Shown: piece by piece, positions 15,629 to 23,820 of the stretch
Layout: each line of letters begins with the position of its first letter
How positions within the stretch are numbered: the first letter of the stretch is position 1
The notes under the pieces: model-generated
Seen by the model: only the letters and a program-made list of their open reading frames with translations
Database searches by the model: none
Told to the model about the DNA's origin: nothing
Translations under genes and position numbers: made by a program
Origin: Halomarina rubra
GTDB lineage: Archaea; Halobacteriota; Halobacteria; Halobacteriales; Haloarculaceae
Reading direction: 5' to 3'
NCBI RefSeq assembly: GCF_023699475.1
Contig: NZ_JALXFV010000007.1
Coordinates: 6,614 to 46,804 of the forward strand
DNA length: 40,191 nucleotides

Positions 15629-17332
15629 ATGTACACAGTTCCAGACACCGCCATCGCGCCGAAGCTGGAGGCGTACCACTTCCACGAACAGGACTGGGAG
15701 GACTACGACCAGCTCTACGAGGCGTTCGAGTGGGAGATTCCCGACGAGTTCAACGTCGCGACCTACACGTGCGACCGGTGGGCCGAGGTGGCCCCCGACA
15801 GGCCCGCGCTCCTCATCAGGGACGACCCACACGACCAGGGCGAGTACACGTTCGGTGAGCTCCAGCGGGCCGCCAACCAGCTGGCGAACCTCCTCGAGTC
15901 GCGCGGCGTCGAGCGGGGCGATCGCATCGGCGTGAACGTCCCGCAGAAACCCGAAGCCGTCGTCGGCCACCTGGCGGCGTGGAAGCTCGGTGCCGTCTCG
16001 GTCCCGCTGAGCACGCTGTTCGGCACCGACGGCCTTCGCTACCGTCTGGACGACAGCGGTGCGGTCGCCTGCCTCGTCGACGAGTCGACCGTCGACGTCT
16101 ACCGGTCGGTCGCCGACGACCTCGACGAGCTGGAGACGGTGCTCACCGTGGGCGACGTCGAACCGCGCGAGGACGACGGCGAGCTGGAGTTCTGGGACGC
16201 GCTGAATGGTCACCCCGAATCGTTCGACACCGTGGCGACTGACCCCGACGACGACCTCACCATCTTCTACACGAGCGGGACGACGGGGAACCCGAAGGGC
16301 GTCCGTCACGCCCACCGCATGCTGCTCGGACACCTCCCGCTGTTCGCCTCGTGGTTCGTCAGCATGGAGATGACCGAAGACGACGTCTACTGGACGCCCG
16401 CCTCCTGGACGTGGATGGGCGGCCTCGGCTGTGTCCTGCTGCCGGCGCTGTTCTACGGGATGCCCACCGTCGGGTGGACCAAGCAGTTCGAGGGGGCGGA
16501 CGTGTTCGGCCTCATCGAGGAGTTCTCCATCACGAACTTCTGGATTCCGCCGACCGCCCTCCGGATGATGATGCAGGAGGACGAACTGGCGGCACAACAC
16601 GACGTGAGCACCGTCCGGACCATCACCAGCGGCGGGGAGTCGCTGGGCGGCACCATCGTCGACTGGGTCGAAGAGACGTTCGCCGGGGCGGACATCCACG
16701 AAGGCTACGGGCAGACGGAGGCGAACATGGTCGTCGGTGGCTGTGCGCCGCTGTTCCCGATGCGTCGCGGGAAAATCGGCCGGGCGGCCCCCGGCCAGGA
16801 AATCGCCATCCTCGACCCCGAGACCGCCGAACCAACCGTCGAGACCGGAGAGGTGGGCGAGATCGGCTTCAAGTACGAGGGCAACCCGACCTGCTTCAAG
16901 GAGTACTGGAACAAACCCCGGAAGACGGAGAACAAGATCCGCAACGGGTGGCTCAGAACCGAGGATCTCGGCACGCTCGACGAGGACGGCTACCTCGAGT
17001 TCGTCAGTCGGAAGGACGACGTCATCATCTCCTCGGGCTACCGCATCGGCCCCGAGGAGATCGAAGACAGCCTGTCGGGCCACGACGCCGTCGCCGACGT
17101 CGGGGTCATCGGTGTCGAGGACGAACAGCGCGGGGAAGTTCCGAAAGCGTTCGTCCAGCTCGCCGACGGCTACGAACCCTCCGACGAACTCGCCGAGGAG
17201 CTCCAGCAGTACGTCAAAGACCGCCTGGCGAAGTACGAGTACCCCCGCCGACTGGAGTTCATCGACCAGCTCCCAACGACGGCGACCGGGAAGATTCGTC
17301 GTGCCGACCTGCAGACGCGACACGACGAGTAG
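15629..17332 (+). CDS. Acyl-CoA synthetase (AMP-forming)
   Basis: A 567-residue adenylate-forming ligase that activates a carboxylic acid to its CoA thioester through an acyl-AMP. Motifs: P-loop-like TSGTTGNPKG at 215-224, GYGQTEANMVVGG (A5), WLRTEDLG (A7), SRKDDVIISSGYRIGPEEIE (A8 hinge) and the C-terminal catalytic Lys555 in TATGKIRRADL. The overall pattern, with YGQTE and PMRRGKIGRAAPG, is closest to medium-chain (ACSM-like) and acetyl/propionyl-type haloarchaeal synthetases; the acid cannot be named. The ATG at 15629 follows the TATA palindrome; the frame is open far upstream over the thiolase gene but that part has no family similarity. With thiolase, HAD/hydratase and the symporter nearby, it probably performs the first step of acid catabolism. 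Confidence 0.93.
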   Translation: MYTVPDTAIAPKLEAYHFHEQDWEDYDQLYEAFEWEIPDEFNVATYTCDRWAEVAPDRPALLIRDDPHDQGEYTFGELQRAANQLANLLESRGVERGDRIGVNVPQKPEAVVGHLAAWKLGAVSVPLSTLFGTDGLRYRLDDSGAVACLVDESTVDVYRSVADDLDELETVLTVGDVEPREDDGELEFWDALNGHPESFDTVATDPDDDLTIFYTSGTTGNPKGVRHAHRMLLGHLPLFASWFVSMEMTEDDVYWTPASWTWMGGLGCVLLPALFYGMPTVGWTKQFEGADVFGLIEEFSITNFWIPPTALRMMMQEDELAAQHDVSTVRTITSGGESLGGTIVDWVEETFAGADIHEGYGQTEANMVVGGCAPLFPMRRGKIGRAAPGQEIAILDPETAEPTVETGEVGEIGFKYEGNPTCFKEYWNKPRKTENKIRNGWLRTEDLGTLDEDGYLEFVSRKDDVIISSGYRIGPEEIEDSLSGHDAVADVGVIGVEDEQRGEVPKAFVQLADGYEPSDELAEELQQYVKDRLAKYEYPRRLEFIDQLPTTATGKIRRADLQTRHDE

Positions 17333-17382
17333 GTGGGCGTGATTCGAACGTCACGCCCGTAGCCGACCCACGCCCGTCGAAA

Positions 17383-17390
17383 CGTTTTAG
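17383..17390 (+). promoter_or_regulatory. TATA-like element of the HAD/hydratase fusion gene
   Basis: CGTTTTAG lies about 22 nt before the ATG at 17408. The spacing is short, which slightly favours the second ATG at 17414 as the real start. Confidence 0.4.
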
Positions 17391-17407
17391 TTCTCGAACT
17401 GTGCCCA

Positions 17408-19387
17408 ATGAGCATGGCTGATTCGAGCGGTGCGCCAGTCGAGACTGTGACCGTCGTCGGGGCGGGGAGTATGGGCCACGGCATCGCCCAGGTGTTCGCG
17501 ACTAACGAGTACGACGTGACACTCGTGGACGTCGACCCCGACCAACTCGCGACGGCGACCGACCGCATCGCCGAGAGTCTCGCCCGGTTGGGCGAGGACC
17601 CCGACACCGTCATGGAGCGGCTGACGACCACGACCGACCAGGAAGACGGCCTCGTCGGGGCGGACCTGATGGTCGAGGCCGTCCCCGAGCGCATCGAACT
17701 GAAGCGCGACATCTTCGAGGCGGCCGACCGTCTCCTCCCGCCGTCGGCAATCCTCGCGACGAACACGAGTACGCTCCCCGTGACGGAGATGGCCGAGGTG
17801 ACCGACCATCCCGAGCGCGTCGTCGGGATGCACTTCTCGAACCCCGTCCCGCTCATGGAGATTGTCGAGGTGATTCGCGGCGAGGAGACCAGCGACGAGG
17901 TCCTCGACACCGCGGTCGCGCTCTCCGAGGCCGTCGGCAAGACGCCGGTGGTCGTGCGAAAGGACGTGCCGGGGTTCATCCTGAACCGCATCAACTACGC
18001 CTTCTGGAGCGAGGCGCTGCGCGTCGTCGACGAGGGGACTCACGACTTCGAGGCGGTCGACGCCGCGAATCGACGGCTGGGCTTCCCGATGGGGCCGTTC
18101 GAAGTGCTCGACTTCGCCGGCATCGACGTGTTCTACATGGTCTGTGAGGCGTTGCAGGACCGCGACGTCCCCGTCGTCATCTCCGAGACCCACCGTGACC
18201 GCGTCGAGGCCGACGCCTACGGGATGAAGAGCGGCCGCGGGTTCTACGACTACCCCGCACCCGGCGAGTACTCGCGGGTCGACATCCCGATGGACCGTCG
18301 CTACGAGTACGACCCGCTGCAGATGATCGCGAGCGCGGTGAACGCCGCCGCCTGGCTCCTCGACGAGGACGTCGCGACGAAGGAAGCCATCGACACCTCG
18401 ATGGAGATCGGGATGAACTGGCCACGGGGCCTGTTCGAGTTCGCCGACGAGTACGGCGTCGACCGTATCGTCGACACGCTCCAGCGACTGTACGACGAGA
18501 CCGGCCGCGAACAGTACCGCCCTCACGACCTGCTCGTCGAGATGGTCGAGGAGGGTCGTCTCGGCTGGGCCACCGGCGAGGGGTTCTACGACCACGACTA
18601 CGACCAGGAGACGTTCGGGAGCGTCGAGTACGAGCGCCAAGAGTTCGTCGCGTACGTCACGTTCTCTCGCCCCGAGAAACGTAACGCGATGGACGAGGGG
18701 GCCTGGCGCGGGCTTCGGTCGGCGCTAGAGCGGGCCCGCGAAGACGACGCGGTCCGGGCGACCGTCCTCCGTGGCAGCGGCGGGGCGTTCTCCGCCGGCG
18801 ACGACATCCAGGAGATGCTCGACTGGGAGACCGTCGAGGAGGGGAAGGAGTTCCTCAGCGAAGTCCTGCTGCCGGCCATCGAGGACCTCAGAACTCACCC
18901 GATGCCGACCATCAGTCTCGTCGACGGTGTCGCGACGGGTGCTGGCTGCGAGATGGTGCTGTTGAGCGACATGGCCGTCGCCTCGTCCGGAAGTCGGTTC
19001 GGCCAGCCCGAGGGGAAGATCGGTGCGTTCCCGCCGATGTGGGCGACCTACGGCGTCACGAACCTCGGGAAGAAGTCGGTGCTGGAACTCGCGATGACCA
19101 GTGACCTCGTGACGGCACGAAAAGCGGAGGACATCGGCCTCCTCAACTACGTCCTCGACGGCGACCAGGCGACCGACGTCGCACGAGAACTGGCTCGGTC
19201 GACGACCGCTAACGCCCCCGGGTCGAACGCGCTCATCAAGTCGACCTGGACCGGTCTCGAAGCCGACCTCGTCGACGAGTGGTTCGAGGACGCCGCGGAG
19301 GACCTCGCCGAACAACTGCTGAGCGAGGAAGGGCGGCACGGACTCGCCGCGTTCCTGAACAAGGAGACTCCGCGGTGGGAGCGGTAG
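17408..19387 (+). CDS. Fused 3-hydroxyacyl-CoA dehydrogenase / enoyl-CoA hydratase
   Basis: A 659-residue two-enzyme fusion for two consecutive steps of beta-oxidation. The N-terminal dehydrogenase (about 10-390) has the NAD-binding GAGSMGHGIA (18-27), His142 in VVGMHFSNPVPLME, and VPGFILNRINYAF, followed by the C-terminal HAD domain with its usual duplication. The crotonase domain (about 395-655) has FSRPEKRNAM, GGAFSAGDDIQEM (oxyanion hole) and both catalytic glutamates, Glu515 (GAGCEMVL) and Glu535 (FGQPEGKIG). The order dehydrogenase-hydratase is opposite to bacterial FadB but common in archaea. A second in-frame ATG at 17414 is possible. It lies just after the acyl-CoA synthetase and shares its direction. 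No acyl-CoA dehydrogenase is in the window, so the first oxidation must be encoded elsewhere. Confidence 0.95.
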   Translation: MSMADSSGAPVETVTVVGAGSMGHGIAQVFATNEYDVTLVDVDPDQLATATDRIAESLARLGEDPDTVMERLTTTTDQEDGLVGADLMVEAVPERIELKRDIFEAADRLLPPSAILATNTSTLPVTEMAEVTDHPERVVGMHFSNPVPLMEIVEVIRGEETSDEVLDTAVALSEAVGKTPVVVRKDVPGFILNRINYAFWSEALRVVDEGTHDFEAVDAANRRLGFPMGPFEVLDFAGIDVFYMVCEALQDRDVPVVISETHRDRVEADAYGMKSGRGFYDYPAPGEYSRVDIPMDRRYEYDPLQMIASAVNAAAWLLDEDVATKEAIDTSMEIGMNWPRGLFEFADEYGVDRIVDTLQRLYDETGREQYRPHDLLVEMVEEGRLGWATGEGFYDHDYDQETFGSVEYERQEFVAYVTFSRPEKRNAMDEGAWRGLRSALERAREDDAVRATVLRGSGGAFSAGDDIQEMLDWETVEEGKEFLSEVLLPAIEDLRTHPMPTISLVDGVATGAGCEMVLLSDMAVASSGSRFGQPEGKIGAFPPMWATYGVTNLGKKSVLELAMTSDLVTARKAEDIGLLNYVLDGDQATDVARELARSTTANAPGSNALIKSTWTGLEADLVDEWFEDAAEDLAEQLLSEEGRHGLAAFLNKETPRWER

Positions 19388-19551
19388 TCAACTGACCGGA
19401 CAGGACGCCAGTCTCATTCCGCTACGGAACTGTCGAAACACGACCATCGACTCGTTCGCCGGTCGCGCGTTCGCAACGCTTCGCATCGCCAGTCGTTCTC
19501 ACGTGGCCGACCTGTCGGTGGGACCAGTCGCGCTCCTCGGTGCTGTCGTGT

Positions 19552-20754
19552 TCAGACGCGGAGTCGGAGTTCCTTCGGTCCCCTGACGAGCGGCGACTGC
19601 GTCCACTCGATTTCCTCGGTGGCGAGTTCCATGTCGGGGAACGCCTGGACCAGCGCGGGGAAGGCGACGCGCGCTTCGAGACGAGCCAGGGGTGCACCCA
19701 AGCAGTGGTGCGTCCCGTGGCCGAACCCGACGTGCTCCATCGTCCCGCGGGTGATGTCGAACTCCTCGGGGTTCTCGAACTTCCGTGGGTCGCGGTTCGC
19801 CGCCGCGAGGCTCAACAGCACCCGTTCGCCGGCCTGTATCTGCTTGCCGTGGAACTCGAAGTCCTCCTTGACGCCGCGCGTGAGCGACTTCGAGGGACCG
19901 TGATATCGGAGAATCTCCTCGACGGCACTCGGTGCGACGGCGGGGTCCTCTCGGAGGAGTTCGAGCTGGTCGGGGTGTCGGAGCAGTTCGAGCGTCCCGT
20001 TCGCGAGGAGCTTCGTCGTCGTCTCGTGGCCGGCAAACAGTAGCCCCACGACGGTCGCGACCACCTCGTCACGGCTGAGCGTCATCCCGTCGGCCTCCGC
20101 CTCGTTGAGGTAGGTGATGAGGTCCTCCTGGGGCTCTTCCTCGCGCTTGACGACGACCTCGCGGACGTAGTCGGCGAACTCCCGGATGCCCGCCTCGGTT
20201 CGCTGGTGGCGGTTCTCCGCGTTGTAGTGGTGAAACAGCGTCAGGGCGATGTCCGAGGACCACTCGCCGAGTTTCTCCTCGTCGTCCAGTGGCAACCCCA
20301 GGATGCGGGTGATGATCTGGACGGGAAGCGGGTAGGCGAACTCCTCGATGAGTTCGATCTCGTCGGGGTCGCGCCGTTCGATGTCGTCGATGAGGTCCGC
20401 CGTCACGCGTTCGACCTTCTCGCGTTGGTCTTTCACCATCGTCGGGTTGAACGCCTCGCCGATGACCGTCCGCAGCTTCGTGTGGTCGGGCGGGTCGAGG
20501 TAGAACACCCACTTCGGGAACATGCTCTTCATCTCGGGAATCTCCAGCGAGGAGTTCCGGAGGCGGTCGGCTTCGACCTGCACGGAGAGGTGCTCGTCGT
20601 CCTGGAGGCACGTGCGGACGTCGTCGTACCGCGTCACGATCCAGCCTCCCCACTTCTCGTTCCGGTAGACCGGCTCGGTCTCGCGTAACTCGCCGAAGTA
20701 CTCGTAGGGGCGAGCGATGACCGCGGGATCGGTCAGGTTGTCAGTGACACCCAT
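19552..20754 (-). CDS. Cytochrome P450
   Basis: A 400-residue soluble P450, the normal size of bacterial-type class I enzymes, with no membrane anchor. It has the I-helix GHETTTKLLANG, the K-helix ExxR (EEILRYHGPSKSLTR), and the haem-binding FGHGTHHCLGAPLARLEA with Cys351 as the thiolate ligand. P450s insert one oxygen atom from O2, using electrons from a ferredoxin/reductase pair that is not encoded nearby. The start ATG at 20754 lies about 33 nt after a clear TATA box. It is convergent with the HAD/hydratase gene and neighbours genes of acyl-CoA metabolism, so hydroxylation of a lipid-like or terpenoid acid is a reasonable guess, not shown by sequence. Confidence 0.95.
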   Translation of the reverse strand: MGVTDNLTDPAVIARPYEYFGELRETEPVYRNEKWGGWIVTRYDDVRTCLQDDEHLSVQVEADRLRNSSLEIPEMKSMFPKWVFYLDPPDHTKLRTVIGEAFNPTMVKDQREKVERVTADLIDDIERRDPDEIELIEEFAYPLPVQIITRILGLPLDDEEKLGEWSSDIALTLFHHYNAENRHQRTEAGIREFADYVREVVVKREEEPQEDLITYLNEAEADGMTLSRDEVVATVVGLLFAGHETTTKLLANGTLELLRHPDQLELLREDPAVAPSAVEEILRYHGPSKSLTRGVKEDFEFHGKQIQAGERVLLSLAAANRDPRKFENPEEFDITRGTMEHVGFGHGTHHCLGAPLARLEARVAFPALVQAFPDMELATEEIEWTQSPLVRGPKELRLRV

Positions 20755-20781
20755 GAATATAGCTCGTCAGTGTGATGGCGT

Positions 20782-20794
20782 CAGCATAAAAGTT
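20782..20794 (-). promoter_or_regulatory. TATA box of the cytochrome P450 gene
   Basis: Minus-strand AACTTTTATGCTG, centred about 33 nt before the ATG at 20754. A good haloarchaeal TATA match with nearly leaderless spacing. Confidence 0.6.
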
Positions 20795-21145
20795 CTCCTG
20801 CGGTCGTGAGCCGCGAGCGACGGTGTCGCTGTCGAGCACGACCGCGGGCCCTTCGCTCGGTTCATCGGAGAGTGGCGTTCGATTCGACCGCGACCGTTCG
20901 GCACTGAACGACGAACTTGGTATCACAGACATAGCCTTGTTATTTCTCCGTGATGCCACCCATCGAGTTGGGATTCACACACGGCCATCGAGTTTCCGTG
21001 TGAGAACACAGCCTTCGTGATGGTAAACATCGAATCGAGCGGCGTTCGTCGCGTACACTCACCACCGTAGGTCGGGGGTTCGTTACACACGGTTCGTCGC
21101 CGGCACCCGGTTGCAAACGTCGTTAGCTGAACTCGTCCGATACTT

Positions 21146-21171
21146 TCCACCGGAATCTATATTACGGTGGA
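21146..21171 (+). promoter_or_regulatory. TATA box enclosed by a 7-bp inverted repeat, symporter operon
   Basis: TCCACCG (21146-21152) and CGGTGGA (21165-21171) are perfect inverted arms around a 12-nt spacer that contains the TATA box CTATATTA (21157-21164). The ATG of the small membrane protein follows at 21199. A dimeric regulator bound here would occlude TBP, so this looks like a repressor operator. Confidence 0.6.
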
Positions 21172-21198
21172 CGAAAACCGTCCTCGTGGTGTTACATC

Positions 21199-21369
21199 AT
21201 GGGAGACGTTAGCGTGATACTTGCGTTCGCGCATCCGTTCGCCGTCATCGTGTTCTCGACGCTGTGGACGCTGCACATCCTCAAGAACGACTACAAACAG
21301 GCGATCGAAGAGAAACAGGTGGTCCAAGAGCGGGCCTCGGACGACGTCGCTCACGCACAGGGTGAGTGA
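21199..21369 (+). CDS. Small membrane protein, symporter accessory subunit
   Basis: This 56-residue protein has one N-terminal membrane helix (about residues 5-24, VILAFAHPFAVIVFSTLWTL) followed by a charged, helical cytoplasmic tail (NDYKQAIEEKQVVQERAS). The layout matches small accessory proteins found directly ahead of sodium:solute symporters. Its stop is 3 nt before the ATG of the symporter gene, so the two are coupled. It probably stabilises or regulates the transporter; that is inferred from position and family. Confidence 0.75.
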   Translation: MGDVSVILAFAHPFAVIVFSTLWTLHILKNDYKQAIEEKQVVQERASDDVAHAQGE

Positions 21370-21372
21370 ACG

Positions 21373-22974
21373 ATGGTGAGCCTCGTCGAGGGGGTCTTCT
21401 TCGGGACCCTCGTCGTCTACGTCTTCGTCGGAGCGGTGCTCGCTCGGTTCATCGACGTCCCCGAGGACTTCTACGTCATGGACCGGAAAGCCGGGAGCAT
21501 CCTCATCGCCGGGACGCTGTTCGCCTCCTACATGAGTGCCTCCACGATGATGGGCATCGCCGGCATCGTCTACACGGAAGGCGCGGCGATGTGGCTCGTC
21601 ATCTACGGGAGTTGGCCGGGCCTGGTCATCGGGATGCTGTACGTCGGCCGCCGACTGCGGAAGCTGAACAACGTCACGATGCCGGACTTCATCGGCGACC
21701 GGTATCAGAGTGAACTGGTCCGGTCGGTCGCGACCGTCATCATGATCGTCGGTCTCATCGGCTACGGTGTCATCCAACTCATCGGCGCGGGCTACCTCCT
21801 CGCCGACTTCGTCGGCATCCCCTACCAGCAGATCGTCGTCCTGTTCGCCATCGCGCTGATGGTGTTCACCGTCGCCGGCGGGATGTACAGCGTCGTCGTG
21901 ACGGACACCCTGATGGGCGTCGCGATGATCGTCACCGGTGCGGTCGTCGCGCCGGCAGCCATCTTCGCTGCGGGCGGTATCGAGGTGCTGACGACGACGC
22001 TCCCCCAGCAGAACCCCGGCGTCTGGTACGCAGGCGGGGCGAACATGAACATGTCACCCGGCTGGCTCGCCAGCCAGTGGGTGCTCTGGCTGTTCTTCAT
22101 CATGGTCGCGCCGTGGGTCGTCTCGCGGGCGTTCCCCGCCTCCGACGACTTCGAGTTGATGAACGGGACGAACATCTCGACGTTCCTCGCGACGGGCGTC
22201 ATCACGGTCCTGTTCCTCGGCGTGATGGCGACGTACGCGCTCAATTCGGGCATCGAGCCGGTCGACAACGTCGTCGTCTGGATGTCGACGAACGTCGTCC
22301 ACCCGTTCTGGGGTGGACTCGCCGTCGCGGGTATCATGGCGGGTATCCTCTCGACGACCTCGACCATCTTCATCTACGCCGGCTTCGGCCTGTCGCGTGA
22401 CCTGGTCGAGCGCGTCGGCGGACAGACGCTCACGCAGCGCCAACAGCTCCTCGGCGCACGACTCGCACAGTTCGCCGTCGTCGTCGTGGTGACGGTCATC
22501 GCGCTGTTCGAACCGCTCGGTATCTACTGGCTCGCGGCGTGGGCCGGCTCCGTGTTCGCAGTCGCGTGGGCCCCCATGATCATCGCCGGCCTGGAGTGGG
22601 AGCGTGCGAACAAGTACGGCGCACTGGCGTCGATGATCGGGGGAACGGCCGCCTACGTCCTGCTCTACCAGGCGACCCAGGCGTGGGGGATGTTCTCCCT
22701 CCCGTTCGGAATCGACCCCGTCCTGCCGGCACTGCTCATCTCGACCGTGCTCATGGTCGGCGGGTCGCTCGCGACGAGTACGTCACGGGACGAACGGGCG
22801 TTCTTCGACGAGATGAACGACGTTCGGCTCTCCGAAGAGGTCATCGAGCGCCACACGCAGACCGAACTGAAGAAGAAGTACGACCGCACCCGATACATCG
22901 CGTACGGGACGCTCGGCGTCGGCACGCTGCTGTTCGGTGGGCTGTTCATCGCCATCGGCATGCCGCTGCTGTAA
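21373..22974 (+). CDS. Sodium:solute symporter (SSS family)
   Basis: A 533-residue polytopic membrane protein with about 13 hydrophobic helices, the usual number for the SSS family of LeuT-fold transporters. The family region after TM1 is present (PEDFYVMDRKAGS, LFASYMSASTMMGIAG), as is GDRYQSELVRS. The Na2 sodium site is suggested by MAGILSTTSTIFIYAGFGLSRD in TM8, with the conserved Ser/Thr run. The last 60 residues form a charged cytoplasmic loop (DEMNDVRLSEEVIERHT) and a final helix. It imports a solute with Na+; relatives carry monocarboxylates, amino acids, proline or sugars. The acyl-CoA genes nearby point to a carboxylic acid, but this is inference. It is co-transcribed with the small accessory protein. 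Confidence 0.93.
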   Translation: MVSLVEGVFFGTLVVYVFVGAVLARFIDVPEDFYVMDRKAGSILIAGTLFASYMSASTMMGIAGIVYTEGAAMWLVIYGSWPGLVIGMLYVGRRLRKLNNVTMPDFIGDRYQSELVRSVATVIMIVGLIGYGVIQLIGAGYLLADFVGIPYQQIVVLFAIALMVFTVAGGMYSVVVTDTLMGVAMIVTGAVVAPAAIFAAGGIEVLTTTLPQQNPGVWYAGGANMNMSPGWLASQWVLWLFFIMVAPWVVSRAFPASDDFELMNGTNISTFLATGVITVLFLGVMATYALNSGIEPVDNVVVWMSTNVVHPFWGGLAVAGIMAGILSTTSTIFIYAGFGLSRDLVERVGGQTLTQRQQLLGARLAQFAVVVVVTVIALFEPLGIYWLAAWAGSVFAVAWAPMIIAGLEWERANKYGALASMIGGTAAYVLLYQATQAWGMFSLPFGIDPVLPALLISTVLMVGGSLATSTSRDERAFFDEMNDVRLSEEVIERHTQTELKKKYDRTRYIAYGTLGVGTLLFGGLFIAIGMPLL

Positions 22975-23059
22975 CGCTCCGAGTCGGGGCCGGGAGGACC
23001 GCATTTCGACCGTTTTCGTCCGTTCTCCGAGGCGCTTCACCAACGGGCGTCGGACGCCC

Positions 23060-23542
23060 TCACTCGCCGAACTGGAGGTACCGTTCGACGTTGGTCGCCC
23101 GGTCGGTCTCGATCATGTACTCCGCAGTGGTCACTGCCGGGAGGCTCCGGACTCGGTTGACGAGGGCGTCTATCTCCTTGTTGGAGTTGACCGTCGAGAT
23201 ACCGTAGAGGTCGATGGTCCCGAAGCCGCTGCCGACGAACCAGAAGTTCATCTCCGACATCGCCTCGAACACCGCCTGTTTCGCCCCGTCCTCGTGGGCC
23301 ACCTGCGCGGTCACCATGACGATCTCCCAGTCGTGGCCGTCCGGACGCAGCAGGTGGAAGCTGGTGGTGATCTCCAGTAGTGCCGTCACGCGCCGTCTGA
23401 CACCTTCGCTGCTCATCTCGATGCCCTCCTCGGCGAGTTGCGTGGAGATGTTCGAGTACGGCGTCCGCGGGTCGTGAGCGAGGATGGAGAGAATCTTCCG
23501 GTCGATTTCGTCGATCGCATTCGAGTCGTTGGTCCCCGTCAT
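23060..23542 (-). CDS. Lrp/AsnC-family transcriptional regulator
   Basis: A 160-residue regulator with an N-terminal winged HTH (about 10-60: IDEIDRKILSILAHDPRTPY, NISTQLAEEGIEMSSEGVRRR) and a C-terminal RAM-like ligand/oligomerisation domain (about 75-150, with FVGSGFGTIDLYGIS). Lrp proteins assemble as dimers to octamers and respond to amino acids or other small molecules. It is convergent with the symporter gene and divergent from the SDR gene at 23821, with an 11-bp tandem array between the divergent starts. It is a candidate regulator for either neighbour, and possibly for itself. The ligand-domain sequence is not close enough to any named member to name an effector. Confidence 0.9.
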   Translation of the reverse strand: MTGTNDSNAIDEIDRKILSILAHDPRTPYSNISTQLAEEGIEMSSEGVRRRVTALLEITTSFHLLRPDGHDWEIVMVTAQVAHEDGAKQAVFEAMSEMNFWFVGSGFGTIDLYGISTVNSNKEIDALVNRVRSLPAVTTAEYMIETDRATNVERYLQFGE

Positions 23543-23563
23543 TGCACGCTCTCACTCCCCCAC

Positions 23564-23574
23564 CAACAAAAAGC
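23564..23574 (-). promoter_or_regulatory. TATA-like element of the Lrp/AsnC gene
   Basis: Minus-strand GCTTTTTGTTG, about 28 nt before the ATG at 23542, consistent with a leaderless mRNA. Confidence 0.45.
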
Positions 23575-23617
23575 ATGACATGCGGTTCGTCACGAGACCG
23601 GTAGGCGGCGGGTGATT

Positions 23618-23694
23618 CGAACCGACGGCGAACCGACGGCGAACCGACGGCGAACGGGTAACGAACTGGCGACGAACGGACAACGAACGGGCGG
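23618..23694 (+). repeat. Tandem array of seven 11-bp units
   Basis: Seven consecutive 11-bp units all begin CGAA: three identical CGAACCGACGG copies, then CGAACGGGTAA, CGAACTGGCGA, CGAACGGACAA and CGAACGGGCGG. It lies between the divergent Lrp/AsnC and SDR genes. The period is close to one helical turn, so the copies lie on one face of the DNA. Confidence 0.8.
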
Positions 23695-23787
23695 CGACCC
23701 CGTTCCTGACTCTCGGGGGCGGTCGATGGTCAGGCGATGGTCGAACGACGTTCGGTCGACGTTCCCGTGTCTCTCGACGCCGTGGGT

Positions 23788-23796
23788 AGCTATATC
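23788..23796 (+). promoter_or_regulatory. TATA box of the SDR gene at 23821
   Basis: AGCTATATC is centred about 29 nt before the ATG at 23821 and predicts a leaderless mRNA. It decides the start codon: the open frame extends back to 23737 but would then include the TATA box. Confidence 0.6.
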
Positions 23797-23820
23797 ACGA
23801 CCGGCCGAGGGGTTGAACGT

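Larger units (their letters stand above)
20755..21198. other. Divergent control region between P450 and symporter genes
   Basis: This 444-bp gap holds the two divergent promoters and several inverted repeats but no convincing ORF. CACACGG-n11-CCGTGTG lies at 20979-21003. Two CATCGAGTT copies lie near 20962 and 20987. The symporter promoter with its flanking arms is described separately. Confidence 0.5.

Noticed and set aside
15425-17323. 632-codon open frame on the minus strand
   Set aside because: Antisense to the acyl-CoA synthetase, whose motifs are all intact.
23618-23694. CRISPR array
   Set aside because: Units are 11 bp with no spacers; CRISPR repeats are 24-37 bp separated by unique spacers. 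No cas genes are nearby.
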